From NCBI GenBank assembly GCA_036388895.1, contig DASVQY010000028.1:62001-126000 (forward strand): 64,000 nt of DNA. Reading direction: 5' to 3'. The position numbers and the translations under genes are program-made. Below, in pieces: positions 9,086-16,472 of this stretch. Within the stretch, counting starts at the first letter, position 1, and each line of letters opens with the position of its first letter. The notes under the pieces were generated by a model. The model saw only the letters and a list, made by a program, of their open reading frames with translations, was not told where the DNA came from and did no database searches. Origin of the DNA: SXVE01 sp036388895. GTDB taxonomy: Bacteria; Acidobacteriota; Blastocatellia; Pyrinomonadales; Pyrinomonadaceae.

Positions 9086-9259
9086 TTATTGCCAGCTTTC
9101 TTGTATTAAAGATGTTTCTTTTGTCTGGTTCGGAAACAAAACTTTCAGATTCGTCGGCGAGAAGATTTTTTGCGTAAGCTCGCCGAAAACAAGACGCGTA
9201 GTAACTTTTACGAAATCCACTAAAAGTTCGTCGCTCGGACACAAACCCAAATCAATCAT
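9086..9259 (-). CDS. Possible small protein, 57 residues
   Basis: A minus-strand ATG frame (MIDLGLCPSDELLVDFVKV...) ending QESWQ. Codon choice (CCG, GAC GAA, TCG CCG ACG) resembles that of neighbouring genes, and the stop falls 26 bases past the facing sigma-factor terminator. No strong ribosome site is visible and no family is recognised. It could instead be the remnant of a longer gene, since the frame stays open for some distance upstream of the ATG. Confidence 0.35.
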   Translation of the reverse strand: MIDLGLCPSDELLVDFVKVTTRLVFGELTQKIFSPTNLKVLFPNQTKETSLIQESWQ

Positions 9260-9268
9260 CGTAAGGAA

Positions 9269-9340
9269 GTAAATAACAGAAAATAGACAGTAAAGAGCAG
9301 AAAACTAACACTATCCGCCATCTATTATCTGCTGATTTAC
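9269..9340. repeat. Palindromic word element M (ACAGAAAATAGA type)
   Basis: GTAAATAACAGAAAATAGA (9269-9287) pairs with TCTATTATCTGCTGATTTAC (9321-9340), with a few mismatches. The word AGCAGAAAA recurs within the left arm. The outer GTAAAT of the right arm contains the stop codon of the PilZ gene (TAA on the minus strand, 9337-9339). Confidence 0.6.
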
Positions 9341-9705
9341 CATTCATCGTAATCATCGGGTTTCGCCGCCCGGACGATTTCTCCGGCGACTTCCCAAACT
9401 TTCTTTTTCCAGACGCGAATAGAATCGGTTAACTGCAAAGCTACTTGCGGATGTGACACGTTTCGTTCCAGCCGGATGACTTGCGCCGTTGCTTCAACTA
9501 CATCGTCAGGGTTTTCCGTGACGATCAGATTTACTTTGCTGCCGACCGTCGGCAAAAGTCGCGGCAAATAAATTAAAGCGCCGTTTGGTCCGACGTTCTC
9601 CGTCAAGCCTTCTTCGACGACTTCTTTTCCATTTTCATCTTTCCATTTCAAACGAATCGGAAGAGAGATAACATACCGGGCACCGCTGCGGCGTTCTTGC
9701 GTCAT
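9337..9705 (-). CDS. PilZ domain protein
   Basis: A small cytoplasmic protein consisting almost only of a PilZ domain, a c-di-GMP receiver module. The arginine motif is RRSGAR (residues 5-10) and the second motif is NVGPNGALIY (about 38-47), where canonical binders have D/NxSxxG; here Gly-Pro replaces the Ser, so ligand binding is uncertain. I chose the ATG at 9703-9705, which puts the Arg motif at the N-terminus as usual. A GTG at 9777 would add 24 residues of no known domain. An HD-GYP protein at 39343 could be the opposing enzyme in the same signalling network. Confidence 0.82.
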   Translation of the reverse strand: MTQERRSGARYVISLPIRLKWKDENGKEVVEEGLTENVGPNGALIYLPRLLPTVGSKVNLIVTENPDDVVEATAQVIRLERNVSHPQVALQLTDSIRVWKKKVWEVAGEIVRAAKPDDYDEW

Positions 9706-9861
9706 AATCAACTTTTTTGAAATTTCTCTAAAATAAAGACGCAAGAAATATACGCGAATTTCGTCCCGTAAGTCCACAGTCGAAATTGCATTTTAAGCCT
9801 GTAAAAACGGTGCCGGTAACAACAATTCCATATAGAACAAAGACTTGCGGTTTTTGCCGGG

Positions 9862-10040
9862 TTGCACAACTCATTCAAAAAGTGTTAGTATCTTAAATAG
9901 TTTTTGCCTTTCGGGGCGAAAACCTGGCGGATACACACGCAAACAACCTTCAATTTAACGCGAAAAAATTTCAAATAGACGATACGTAGAAGATATTTTT
10001 TTACGTGCGTTTGCGTTTTATTGAAAATAAAAAAACTTAG
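9862..10040 (+). promoter_or_regulatory. Promoter and structured leader of the 3D-domain gene
   Basis: TTGCAC (9862-9867), an 18-base spacer and TAGTAT (9886-9891) form a plausible promoter. The leader would be about 150 bases. It begins with a hairpin (GTTTTTGCC with GGGCGAAAAC, about 9900-9922), and ACGCAAAC near 9940 is complementary to GTTTGCGT near 10010, giving a long-range closing stem. Genes for 3D-domain and other wall-active proteins are often riboswitch-controlled, but I could not fit the ydaO/c-di-AMP or c-di-GMP consensus. A good ribosome site (TAGGAG) precedes the ATG. Confidence 0.45.
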
Positions 10041-10051
10041 GAGAATGAATA

Positions 10052-10591
10052 ATGACAAATCTTGCTAGAGGAGGCGTTATTCTGACTTTGGTCTTGATGA
10101 TCGGAATCTTTTTCCTGTCAGAAGTCAAAACAGATGCCGCTCTCATTATAGCGAATGATTCTAAAGGAAACATTCAACAAAGCTATGCAGAAAACACCAG
10201 CAGTAATTTAGCTCAAGCCATCGCAGAATCACCTGCAGCAGAAAACAACACTTCTGAATTCAGCGAAATCGAAAATTTAATCGAAAAAGCCGCTGCCGCC
10301 GAAGGCAGCAAAATAGCTTTAATCGGCGCATTTTCGGCAACAGCCTATTGTTTGAAAGGCAGAACCGCTACGGGCGGAAGCGTCAAACGGGGCATCGTCG
10401 CCGCTGACCCACGCATATTGCCACTCGGCACACGCATAAACTTAGACGCCGGTTCCTACAGCGGCAGCTACATTGTCGCTGACACGGGCGGCGCGGTTAA
10501 AGGACGCAAATTAGATATTTGGGTGCCGAATTGTTCTGAAGCCAAACGCTTCGGACGAAGAACCGTAAAAGTCAACAGATCAGCAAAATAA
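10052..10591 (+). CDS. Exported 3D-domain protein (cell-wall associated)
   Basis: A 179-residue protein with an N-terminal signal or anchor helix (about residues 8-23), a low-complexity Ala/Glu/Asn linker to about residue 95, and a C-terminal 3D domain. The domain shows ATAYCLKG, GIVAADPRILPLGT and VADTGGAVKGRKLDIW, carrying the three aspartates that name it. The fold is a double-psi beta-barrel related to lytic transglycosylase MltA and RlpA, so a role in peptidoglycan processing outside the inner membrane is likely. A well-formed TAGGAG ribosome site precedes the ATG. The long structured leader suggests post-transcriptional control. Confidence 0.9.
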   Translation: MTNLARGGVILTLVLMIGIFFLSEVKTDAALIIANDSKGNIQQSYAENTSSNLAQAIAESPAAENNTSEFSEIENLIEKAAAAEGSKIALIGAFSATAYCLKGRTATGGSVKRGIVAADPRILPLGTRINLDAGSYSGSYIVADTGGAVKGRKLDIWVPNCSEAKRFGRRTVKVNRSAK

Positions 10592-10647
10592 ATAATACAA
10601 AACTTAGTTACTACAATTTAATTATTTTTTTAGTTAATTCTTATAGT

Positions 10648-10685
10648 GACCGTTTTATTCCCTTAGAACGGTTGCTTTTTTTATT
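10648..10685 (+). terminator. Rho-independent terminator of the 3D-domain gene
   Basis: ACCGTT (10649-10654) pairs with AACGGT (10667-10672), followed by TGCTTTTTTTATT. Confidence 0.75.
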
Positions 10686-10700
10686 CAACCTTAAATTAGA

Positions 10701-10739
10701 AAACGCGATAGTTTCATAAAATTCGTAACTATCGCGTTT
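10701..10739 (-). terminator. Terminator facing the GNAT gene
   Basis: AAACGCGATAGTT (10701-10713) and AACTATCGCGTTT (10727-10739) form a perfect 13-base stem with a 13-base loop. On the minus strand a T-rich tract (TTTTCTAATTT) follows, which ends the transcript of the gene at 10763. Confidence 0.75.
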
Positions 10740-10762
10740 CAATTTGTCAGCGAGTTAAAATT

Positions 10763-11281
10763 TTACGTTTCGGTCGAGAATAATTTCAGCTGCTCTTCGC
10801 CGTGCGGCAATTTTATTAAACGCTCGTATTTGAAACCGAGTTTTTCAAGTAGCCGGTGAGAATTTTCGTTATTCTGCGTAGCGATGGCGAGAATTCGTTT
10901 TAGATTAAGTTTTTCTCTGCCGTATTTCACAATTGCGTCGGCTGATTCGTAGGCGTAACCTTTTTTCTCATACTGCGGCAAAAAAGCGAAACCAATGTCT
11001 GCGTCCGTCAGTCCTTCACGCTGCACAAAGCCGCAAATTCCAATTGCTGCCCGATTCTCTTTGAGCTCGACGAGATAAAGACCGAATCCGTGTTCGCGGT
11101 AGCTTTCTCGGTAACGGTTTTCGATAAAATCACGAGCATCATCTAAAGTGTGAACATTGCGATTGCCGATATATTTAATAAATGACGGCTGATTGAGTAA
11201 ATCGAAAATGAATTCGGCATCTGATTCAATTATCTCGCGCAAAATCGTGCGCTCCGTTTCAACAAGTATGCCTTTGCTCAT
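10763..11281 (-). CDS. GNAT N-acetyltransferase, RimJ/RimL-like
   Basis: A 172-residue acetyl-CoA-dependent acyltransferase. The opening TERTILREI, the central GLYLVELKENRAAIGICGF strand pair, the acetyl-CoA loop region around FLPQYEKKGYAYESADAIV, and the terminal LEKLGFKYER are typical of the RimJ/RimL branch that acetylates protein N-termini or small amines. The substrate cannot be told from the sequence. The start ATG (11279-11281) lies 18 bases after the lipA stop codon on the same strand, so the two are probably co-transcribed. Confidence 0.88.
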   Translation of the reverse strand: MSKGILVETERTILREIIESDAEFIFDLLNQPSFIKYIGNRNVHTLDDARDFIENRYRESYREHGFGLYLVELKENRAAIGICGFVQREGLTDADIGFAFLPQYEKKGYAYESADAIVKYGREKLNLKRILAIATQNNENSHRLLEKLGFKYERLIKLPHGEEQLKLFSTET

Positions 11282-11299
11282 TCAAGTTGTTATTAAAAT

Positions 11300-12253
11300 T
11301 TACTTTGTAATTGAAACCAATTGAACTCTGTTTTGCTCGCCCGATTCGCTTTGCTGACGAGCGTGGTACGAACTGCGCGTTAAGGGCGACGATTCAACGT
11401 GTTTGAATCCCAAGCTCAAACCGATTTTTTTCCATTCGGCGAATTCTTCGGGCGTAACGTAGCGTTCGACGGGCAAACGTCTTTCATAAGGTTGAAGATA
11501 TTGCCCGATGGTCATAATGTCGCAGGAAACTTTTCGTAAGTCCTTCATCAGTTCTACGACTTCTTCGAATTCTTCGCCTAAGCCCGCCATAATTCCGCTT
11601 TTCGTTTTCATACGCGGAAACTGTGTGTCGCGGAAATAAGCGGCGCGGTCTAACAGTTCGAGCGTTTGCGCGTATTTCGCGTCCGGGCGAACGCGGCGAT
11701 AAAGGCGCGCAATCGTTTCCGTGTTGTGATTGAGAACTTCCGGGCGAGCTGCGAGAACCGTGTTCAAAGCGTCTTCGTTGCCTTGAAAATCGGGAATTAA
11801 AACTTCGACGCGGCAATTCGGATTCATTTCGTGAACTTTGCGAATCGTTTCCGCCCAGTGCGCCGCGCCGCCGTCCGGCAGATCATCACGATTAACCGAA
11901 GTAATTACGGCGTGTTCAAGCCCGAGATGCGCGACGGCTTCGGCGACGTGCGTCGGTTCCATAGGGTCTAAATCCGACGGCTTGCCTTTGTTGACCGCGC
12001 AAAAGCCGCAATGCCGCGTGCAGGTGTCGCCGCCGAGCATAAACGTCGCGGTTTTGTCCGTCCAGCACTCAAAGATGTTCGGGCAGCGCGCTTCCTGACA
12101 AACCGTGTGCAAATTCAAGCCTTCGATCAAGGCTAAAACTTTATTTTGATTGGTCGGATCACCTAATTTGATGCGCAGCCAATCCGGTTTCGGAAGGCGT
12201 TCTTTTTTCTTTTTGGCGACAAACCTCTGGATTAAAACTTTTTCTTCGATCAT
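11300..12253 (-). CDS. lipA: Lipoyl synthase
   Basis: A 317-residue radical-SAM enzyme that inserts two sulfur atoms into protein-bound octanoyl chains to make lipoyl cofactor for pyruvate and 2-oxoglutarate dehydrogenases. The auxiliary cluster cysteines are C52, C57 and C63 (CQEARCPNIFEC), the radical-SAM cysteines C78, C82 and C85 (CTRHCGFC). The C-terminal RSSYHA motif, which supplies a serine ligand to the auxiliary cluster, is present near residue 296. The ATG follows a short spacer and no lipB is seen nearby. All key residues are intact. Confidence 0.98.
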   Translation of the reverse strand: MIEEKVLIQRFVAKKKKERLPKPDWLRIKLGDPTNQNKVLALIEGLNLHTVCQEARCPNIFECWTDKTATFMLGGDTCTRHCGFCAVNKGKPSDLDPMEPTHVAEAVAHLGLEHAVITSVNRDDLPDGGAAHWAETIRKVHEMNPNCRVEVLIPDFQGNEDALNTVLAARPEVLNHNTETIARLYRRVRPDAKYAQTLELLDRAAYFRDTQFPRMKTKSGIMAGLGEEFEEVVELMKDLRKVSCDIMTIGQYLQPYERRLPVERYVTPEEFAEWKKIGLSLGFKHVESSPLTRSSYHARQQSESGEQNRVQLVSITK

Positions 12254-12373
12254 AAAAATCAGCTTAAAACTCTATGTAAGCATTTTACCATTTTTGCCGA
12301 AATATACGCGATGCGACCGGTAAATCACGGCTTTTATAAAATTCTACGTGTTTCAAAATTTATAATTGCTTTG

Positions 12374-12712
12374 TTAACGCAAACGAGCGACAACTTTTCC
12401 TTTGATGTATTCTCTCGTAATCGCTCCGAAATGACGGCTGTCGTTGCTGTCCTGCAAGTTGTCTCCGATCAAAAAATAATGTCCGTGTTCATTAATTCGC
12501 GCTATTCTTTTAACGATTTCGCTGTTTTGTTCAATCGGGTGTTTGGCAACCACAATGTCGCCGACCTCGATTTTTGCCGCTCTGTCAACCAAAACGACTT
12601 CGCCGTCTTTCAGAGTCGGGTTCATTGATTTGCCTTCGCAAATATATTTATGGCGCGTGCCGAAGAAAACCAGGGCAATTTCAAAAAAGCCCGCTTCGGG
12701 TAATTCTCTCAT
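12374..12712 (-). CDS. Small S26-family signal peptidase, NiSOD-maturation-protease-like
   Basis: A 112-residue serine-lysine protease of the S24/S26 clan. The nucleophile lies in CEGKSMNPTLKDG (Ser34) and the lysine in IVKRIARI (Lys68), followed by FLIGDNLQDSNDSRHFG. It is much shorter than LepB and has at most one weak N-terminal membrane segment. The size and GKSMNPTL motif match SodX-type proteases that trim nickel superoxide dismutase, but no sodN is present in the window, so the substrate is open. It is upstream of lipA on the same strand with a 120-base gap. Confidence 0.75.
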   Translation of the reverse strand: MRELPEAGFFEIALVFFGTRHKYICEGKSMNPTLKDGEVVLVDRAAKIEVGDIVVAKHPIEQNSEIVKRIARINEHGHYFLIGDNLQDSNDSRHFGAITREYIKGKVVARLR

Positions 12713-12754
12713 TCGTTTTTCGGATTAAAACCTTTTTTCAATCATAAAAACGAT

Positions 12755-12788
12755 GCGGATATTTATCTCGTAATTTATAAAAATCCGC
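12755..12788 (-). terminator. Terminator of the Ppx/GppA gene
   Basis: GCGGAT (12755-12760) and ATCCGC (12783-12788) are extended by AT pairs into a long stem. On the minus strand ATCGTTTTTATG follows. Confidence 0.6.
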
Positions 12789-12881
12789 ACGACTTATTTT
12801 AACATTTGCCGTTTGAAATGTCCTTAAAACGAAAACGACAATTCTGATTGCGTATGACTTATAAAAATAAAATAATGCGAT

Positions 12882-14435
12882 TTAAGCCCGGTTTTCAAGA
12901 TAATTGCCGACGACCTTTATTTTGCAGCCAAATGCCGCCTCGAGCATATCCTTTTTGACTTCAAGTACCGGCATTTCAATTTCGAAGCTCTTATCGCGCG
13001 CCAAAATCAGATACAGATATTCTTTATCGCATCTGAAACGAAGTTCATCTGTTTTGCCCGCGTAATCGCGGTCAATCGCGTCGGCGAGACGCAAAATCGC
13101 GCCGAGGTGTAAAACCGTCGCGCGATCTTTTTCACTTAAAATCATAAAATCCGCGTGTTTTTCTTTCGGCATCGAGCCTTTGTGATAACGCGCGATGTTG
13201 GCGATGATCAGTTTTTCGGTTTCGGAAAACCCTGTCATGTCCGCATTTTTGATCAAGTAAAGCGAATGTTTGTGATACGATTCGTGCGAGATGTGATAAC
13301 CGACTTCGTGCAGCAAGGCGGCAGCGGAAAGCAGCGTGCGCCAATGTCTCTGCAATTTATAAACTGGCGCGAGCGTGTCGAAGATTTTTTCCGCCAAATT
13401 CGCTATATGTAAAGCGTGGTTTTCATTGTATCCGAAACGCCTGCCGACGGCGAAAACGTCGCGCAGCCGTTTGTCTTCGACATCGGGAACGGGCGGCAGC
13501 GACTCGGCTTCGATCAAATTTAAATAATCAATTATAACGCCTTCGCGCAGCGCGAAGCTACACGGTTGAAGAATCGAGATTTTCAGCGCGTCCATTACGC
13601 CTTCGAGAATGTGCGAGCCCGCAACGATAACTTCTGCTCGCTGCGGACTGATAATCGGCAGCGCGGCGCGTTCTTCAACCGTCATCTCGGCTAATTTTTC
13701 GTTGAGCATTGATAACTTCTTCAGCTCGATCACCGGTTTCTGATTTGCTGCCCCGCTGCTCAGAGCATTTAAAAGCTGAGCCAAATTCAGAATCGTGCCG
13801 GAAGTCCCGGTGGATAATTCCCATTTTTGACGGTTTAGTTCTTTTGACGGTTTTTCCAGCGCCCGGGCGATCTCAACCCGCAAATTTTTGATTTCCTTCG
13901 GTTTCGGCGGATTATTCAAAATAAACTTCTCGGTCAATCCGACCGCGCCGAGCTTCATCGAAAAAAGCTTCTGCGGCTCGCCGCCCGCCATCAGCGATAG
14001 CTCTGTCGAACCGCCGCCGATGTCCACGTTAAGAAGCGAAGTTTTTTCCGACGACATTTTCTGCGCGGCGGCGATGCCGATTAAACGCGCTTCTTCGAGC
14101 GAGGATAAAACTTGTATGCGGACGCCGGTTCGTCGCTCGATTTCATTGACGAAGTGCGCCGCATTTTCAGCTTCGCGAACGGACGCGGTGGCGACAGCGA
14201 GAATCACATCGGCATTGCGCGTTTCGGCAATCGAGCGAAATTTACTGATTGCGTCAGCCGAAAGATTTATTGCTTCATCTGACAATTGATGCGTTTTTAA
14301 CGTTTCGTGTCCGAGCCGAACGCGCTCTCGCTCCTGCAATATAACCATGAAAGAATCGCTGGCTGAGGCTTTGACGATAACGAGTTTGAGCGAATTTGAG
14401 CCGATGTCTATGGCGGCGATGGTCTGTGTTTTCAT
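12882..14435 (-). CDS. Ppx/GppA phosphatase with C-terminal HD-like domain
   Basis: A 517-residue cytoplasmic enzyme of the exopolyphosphatase/guanosine-pentaphosphatase family, acting on polyphosphate or pppGpp. The ASKHA ATPase-fold motifs are clear: AAIDIGSNSLKLVI at residues 6-19 and NVDIGGGSTELSLM near 139-152. The C-terminal third (from about 325) is an HD-superfamily domain with HALHIANLAEKIF and LLHEVGYHISHESYHKHS; the usual HD pair is HE here, a common substitution in Ppx. The size fits Ppx better than GppA. A PhoB/PhoR-type pair lies 1.3 kb away, consistent with a phosphate-metabolism neighbourhood. Confidence 0.92.
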   Translation of the reverse strand: MKTQTIAAIDIGSNSLKLVIVKASASDSFMVILQERERVRLGHETLKTHQLSDEAINLSADAISKFRSIAETRNADVILAVATASVREAENAAHFVNEIERRTGVRIQVLSSLEEARLIGIAAAQKMSSEKTSLLNVDIGGGSTELSLMAGGEPQKLFSMKLGAVGLTEKFILNNPPKPKEIKNLRVEIARALEKPSKELNRQKWELSTGTSGTILNLAQLLNALSSGAANQKPVIELKKLSMLNEKLAEMTVEERAALPIISPQRAEVIVAGSHILEGVMDALKISILQPCSFALREGVIIDYLNLIEAESLPPVPDVEDKRLRDVFAVGRRFGYNENHALHIANLAEKIFDTLAPVYKLQRHWRTLLSAAALLHEVGYHISHESYHKHSLYLIKNADMTGFSETEKLIIANIARYHKGSMPKEKHADFMILSEKDRATVLHLGAILRLADAIDRDYAGKTDELRFRCDKEYLYLILARDKSFEIEMPVLEVKKDMLEAAFGCKIKVVGNYLENRA

Positions 14436-14479
14436 TTTTGTTATAATTGTTTTTAAAGTAAAAGTTTTTCATCAAATTT

Positions 14480-14938
14480 ATGAAAGTTCAAGACGTAATG
14501 ACCGTTGAAGTCGGTTTTATTTCTCCGACCGACAATTTAGCGCAGGCAGCCGTTATAATGTGGCAGAGAGATTGCGGCGTAGTGCCAATCGTTGACGGTG
14601 AAGGAAAAATCGCCGGAATTGTAACCGACCGCGATGTTTGTATCGCCGTCGGCAGCCGCGATCTTAAAGCGTCGGAAATAAAAGCCGAAGAATTTTGCCG
14701 CGAGACTATCGTCGCTTGTGCGCCCGAAGAAAAGATTAAAGACGCTTTGAAAAAAATGAGCGTGAATCAGGTAAAACGTTTGCCCGTCGTCGGTCAAAAC
14801 GGAGAATTAGTCGGTATTGTTTCCGTCGGAGACATTCTCGCGGCAATCGGGGACGATTCGAAATTAAGAAAAAAACTTTTTTCCGCTTTGATTGAAATCA
14901 ATAAACCGCGTCCGATTACGCTTCTGGAAGTTGAATAA
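14480..14938 (+). CDS. Two-CBS-domain protein
   Basis: A 152-residue cytoplasmic protein of two tandem CBS domains (about residues 5-60 and 70-130), a module that binds adenine nucleotides or S-adenosylmethionine as an energy sensor. MKVQDVMTVEVGFISPTDNL, GIVTDRDVCIAVGSRDL and GIVSVGDILAAIGDD are typical. No effector domain is attached, so it probably acts on a partner. It diverges from the Ppx/GppA gene with only 44 bases between starts, so the two promoters must overlap. Confidence 0.9.
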   Translation: MKVQDVMTVEVGFISPTDNLAQAAVIMWQRDCGVVPIVDGEGKIAGIVTDRDVCIAVGSRDLKASEIKAEEFCRETIVACAPEEKIKDALKKMSVNQVKRLPVVGQNGELVGIVSVGDILAAIGDDSKLRKKLFSALIEINKPRPITLLEVE

Positions 14939-14962
14939 AAAACGGCATTTGCTCGTTTTGCT

Positions 14963-14990
14963 AAAGTATAATAAAATCAAAGTATAATAA
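14963..14990 (+). promoter_or_regulatory. Tandem AAAGTATAATAA repeat upstream of the SixA-like gene
   Basis: AAAGTATAATAA occurs at 14963-14974 and again at 14979-14990, a 16-base period. Each copy holds a perfect TATAAT, so this may be a doubled -10 element or a binding site. It lies about 85 bases before the next start codon. Confidence 0.35.
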
Positions 14991-15072
14991 GTTTTTTTGC
15001 ATAAGGTAACTTAAAACTTCCTAAATCTGCTACTAACAATAGTTTTTCTCCGCTATTTTAAAACGATATTTA

Positions 15073-15561
15073 ATGAAAATTCTTTATATTTTGCGTCATG
15101 CCAAATCAAGTTGGGACAATCCGCTTTTGGCTGATTTTGAGCGTCCTTTAAACGCTCGCGGTTTGGATTCGGCTCCGTTAATGGGCGTAATTATCAACAA
15201 AAACAATTTTCAGCCGGATTTGATATTGAGTTCTCCGGCTAAAAGGGCGAAACAGACGGCGATTTTGGTGAAAAACAGCGGCAAAATCGAATCGGAAATT
15301 CAATACGACGAGCGAATTTATGAAGCCGCTCCGCAGGTGCTTTTACAAATCATTTCCGAAGTGAAAACCGATCCCGAGTCTATAATGCTGGTCGGTCACA
15401 ATCCGGGACTCGAAGGGCTTATTCGTGCGCTCGCCGATGAAGATCAGGTGATGCCGACGGCTTCACTGGCTGTAATTGATTTAGAAATTGAAAATTGGAG
15501 CGAGATCGCTGCCGGACAAGGATCTCTAAGGGCTTTTATCCGCCCGAACGAGGAAAATTAA
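15073..15561 (+). CDS. SixA-like histidine phosphatase
   Basis: A 162-residue phosphatase of the histidine (phosphoglycerate-mutase-like) superfamily. The phospho-accepting His is in LRHAKSSWDNP (residues 7-17) and the second catalytic His in LVGHNPGLEGLI. The length and the RHAKSSW form match SixA, which dephosphorylates histidine phosphotransfer domains. Whether it acts on the PhoB/PhoR-type pair just downstream is only suggested by position: a 225-base gap with a palindrome and an operator separates them. Confidence 0.88.
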   Translation: MKILYILRHAKSSWDNPLLADFERPLNARGLDSAPLMGVIINKNNFQPDLILSSPAKRAKQTAILVKNSGKIESEIQYDERIYEAAPQVLLQIISEVKTDPESIMLVGHNPGLEGLIRALADEDQVMPTASLAVIDLEIENWSEIAAGQGSLRAFIRPNEEN

Positions 15562-15563
15562 GA

Positions 15564-15650
15564 AGTAGATTACAGGCATAAAAAAGTAGAGCAGTAAGTT
15601 TTGCTTTTAATTTACATTCCTTTACTGCTATCTTTTGCCTCTCGCCTACT
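15564..15650. repeat. Palindromic word element C (AGTAGA / GCAGTAA type)
   Basis: Left arm AGTAGATTACAGGCATAAAA...GCAGTAAG (15564-15598) pairs with CTTTACTGCTATCTTTTGCC...GCCTACT (about 15620-15650). The word GTAGA/GCAGTA recurs in each arm. It begins two bases after the stop codon of the SixA-like gene. Confidence 0.65.
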
Positions 15651-15664
15651 GTTTATAAATTTAT

Positions 15665-15703
15665 TTAACATCTTCTTAACATTTTGTTTACATCCAATTA
15701 AGT
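15665..15703 (+). promoter_or_regulatory. Pho-box-like operator, four 11-base repeats
   Basis: TTAACA (15665), TTAACA (15676), TTTACA (15687) and TTAAGT (15698) are spaced exactly 11 bases apart, each separated by five bases. This is the layout of the PhoP box of Bacillus subtilis (TTAACA-N5-TTAACA), and the 11-base period is shared by proteobacterial Pho boxes. It ends 82 bases before the start codon of the PhoB-like regulator, so autoregulation is likely. Confidence 0.6.
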
Positions 15704-15785
15704 TTAGCCGCATAGAATCTCGCCAAACGGAACAATTTGTTTCTATTTCTTAAAATTATCGTTAAAATTAAGAAAAACCCTGAAT

Positions 15786-16472
15786 ATGCTGCAAAATATT
15801 TTGATTGTTGAAGACGATGCCGACATCGCCGAAAGTTTGCAATACAACTTCAAACGCGAGGGCTTTCGTCCTCTGATTGCCGAATCCGGCGAAAAGGGAT
15901 TGCGTCTGGCGCTCGACGAGAAAAATTCTCCGGCGCTGATTATTCTAGATTTAATGCTTCCGGGAATGAGCGGAATGGAGCTTTGCCGTCGTCTGCGCCG
16001 CGAATCTTTAACGGAGAATACACCGATAATAATGCTGACGGCGAAAGCCGCCGAAACCGATAAAATCGCCGGTCTTGAACTCGGCGCCGACGATTATATC
16101 GTCAAACCTTTTTCGGTCAAAGAAGTCATCGCGCGCGTCCGCGCCGTTTTGCGCCGAGTCGAAAAAGAAAGCGTGCCGCGCTATGAAGACGAACAAATGT
16201 CGGTTGATTTCGCCGATATGCGCGTTTTATGCGGCAACGAAGACGTGAAACTGACGCGAAAGGAATTTGCACTGCTCGCGCATCTCATCAAAAATATTGG
16301 ACGCGTCGCGACGCGCCAGCAGCTTCTCGACAACGTTTGGGGTTACAGTTATTTCGGCGACACTCGCACGCTCGACGTTCACATCCGGCGTTTGCGGCAA
16401 AAATTGGGCGATTGCGGCGCTTGCATCGAAACGGTCGTCGGCGTCGGTTACCGTTTTATCGGGCGTAAATGA
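15786..16472 (+). CDS. PhoB/PhoP-type response regulator
   Basis: A 228-residue two-component regulator. The receiver domain (residues 1-120) has the acidic pair in IVEDDADIA, phospho-acceptor Asp55 in IILDLMLPGMSG and Lys107 in YIVKPFS. The C-terminal OmpR/PhoB winged helix (about 130-226) ends RRLRQKLGDCGACIETVVGVGYRF. The stop codon overlaps the start of the sensor kinase gene by four bases, so the two are translationally coupled. An array of four 11-base direct repeats upstream supports assignment to phosphate control, as does the PhoR-like architecture of the partner. Confidence 0.93.
   Translation: MLQNILIVEDDADIAESLQYNFKREGFRPLIAESGEKGLRLALDEKNSPALIILDLMLPGMSGMELCRRLRRESLTENTPIIMLTAKAAETDKIAGLELGADDYIVKPFSVKEVIARVRAVLRRVEKESVPRYEDEQMSVDFADMRVLCGNEDVKLTRKEFALLAHLIKNIGRVATRQQLLDNVWGYSYFGDTRTLDVHIRRLRQKLGDCGACIETVVGVGYRFIGRK

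Noticed and set aside
9898..10040. c-di-AMP (ydaO) or c-di-GMP riboswitch before the 3D-domain gene
   Set aside because: The conserved blocks of either class could not be found. I report only an unclassified structured leader.
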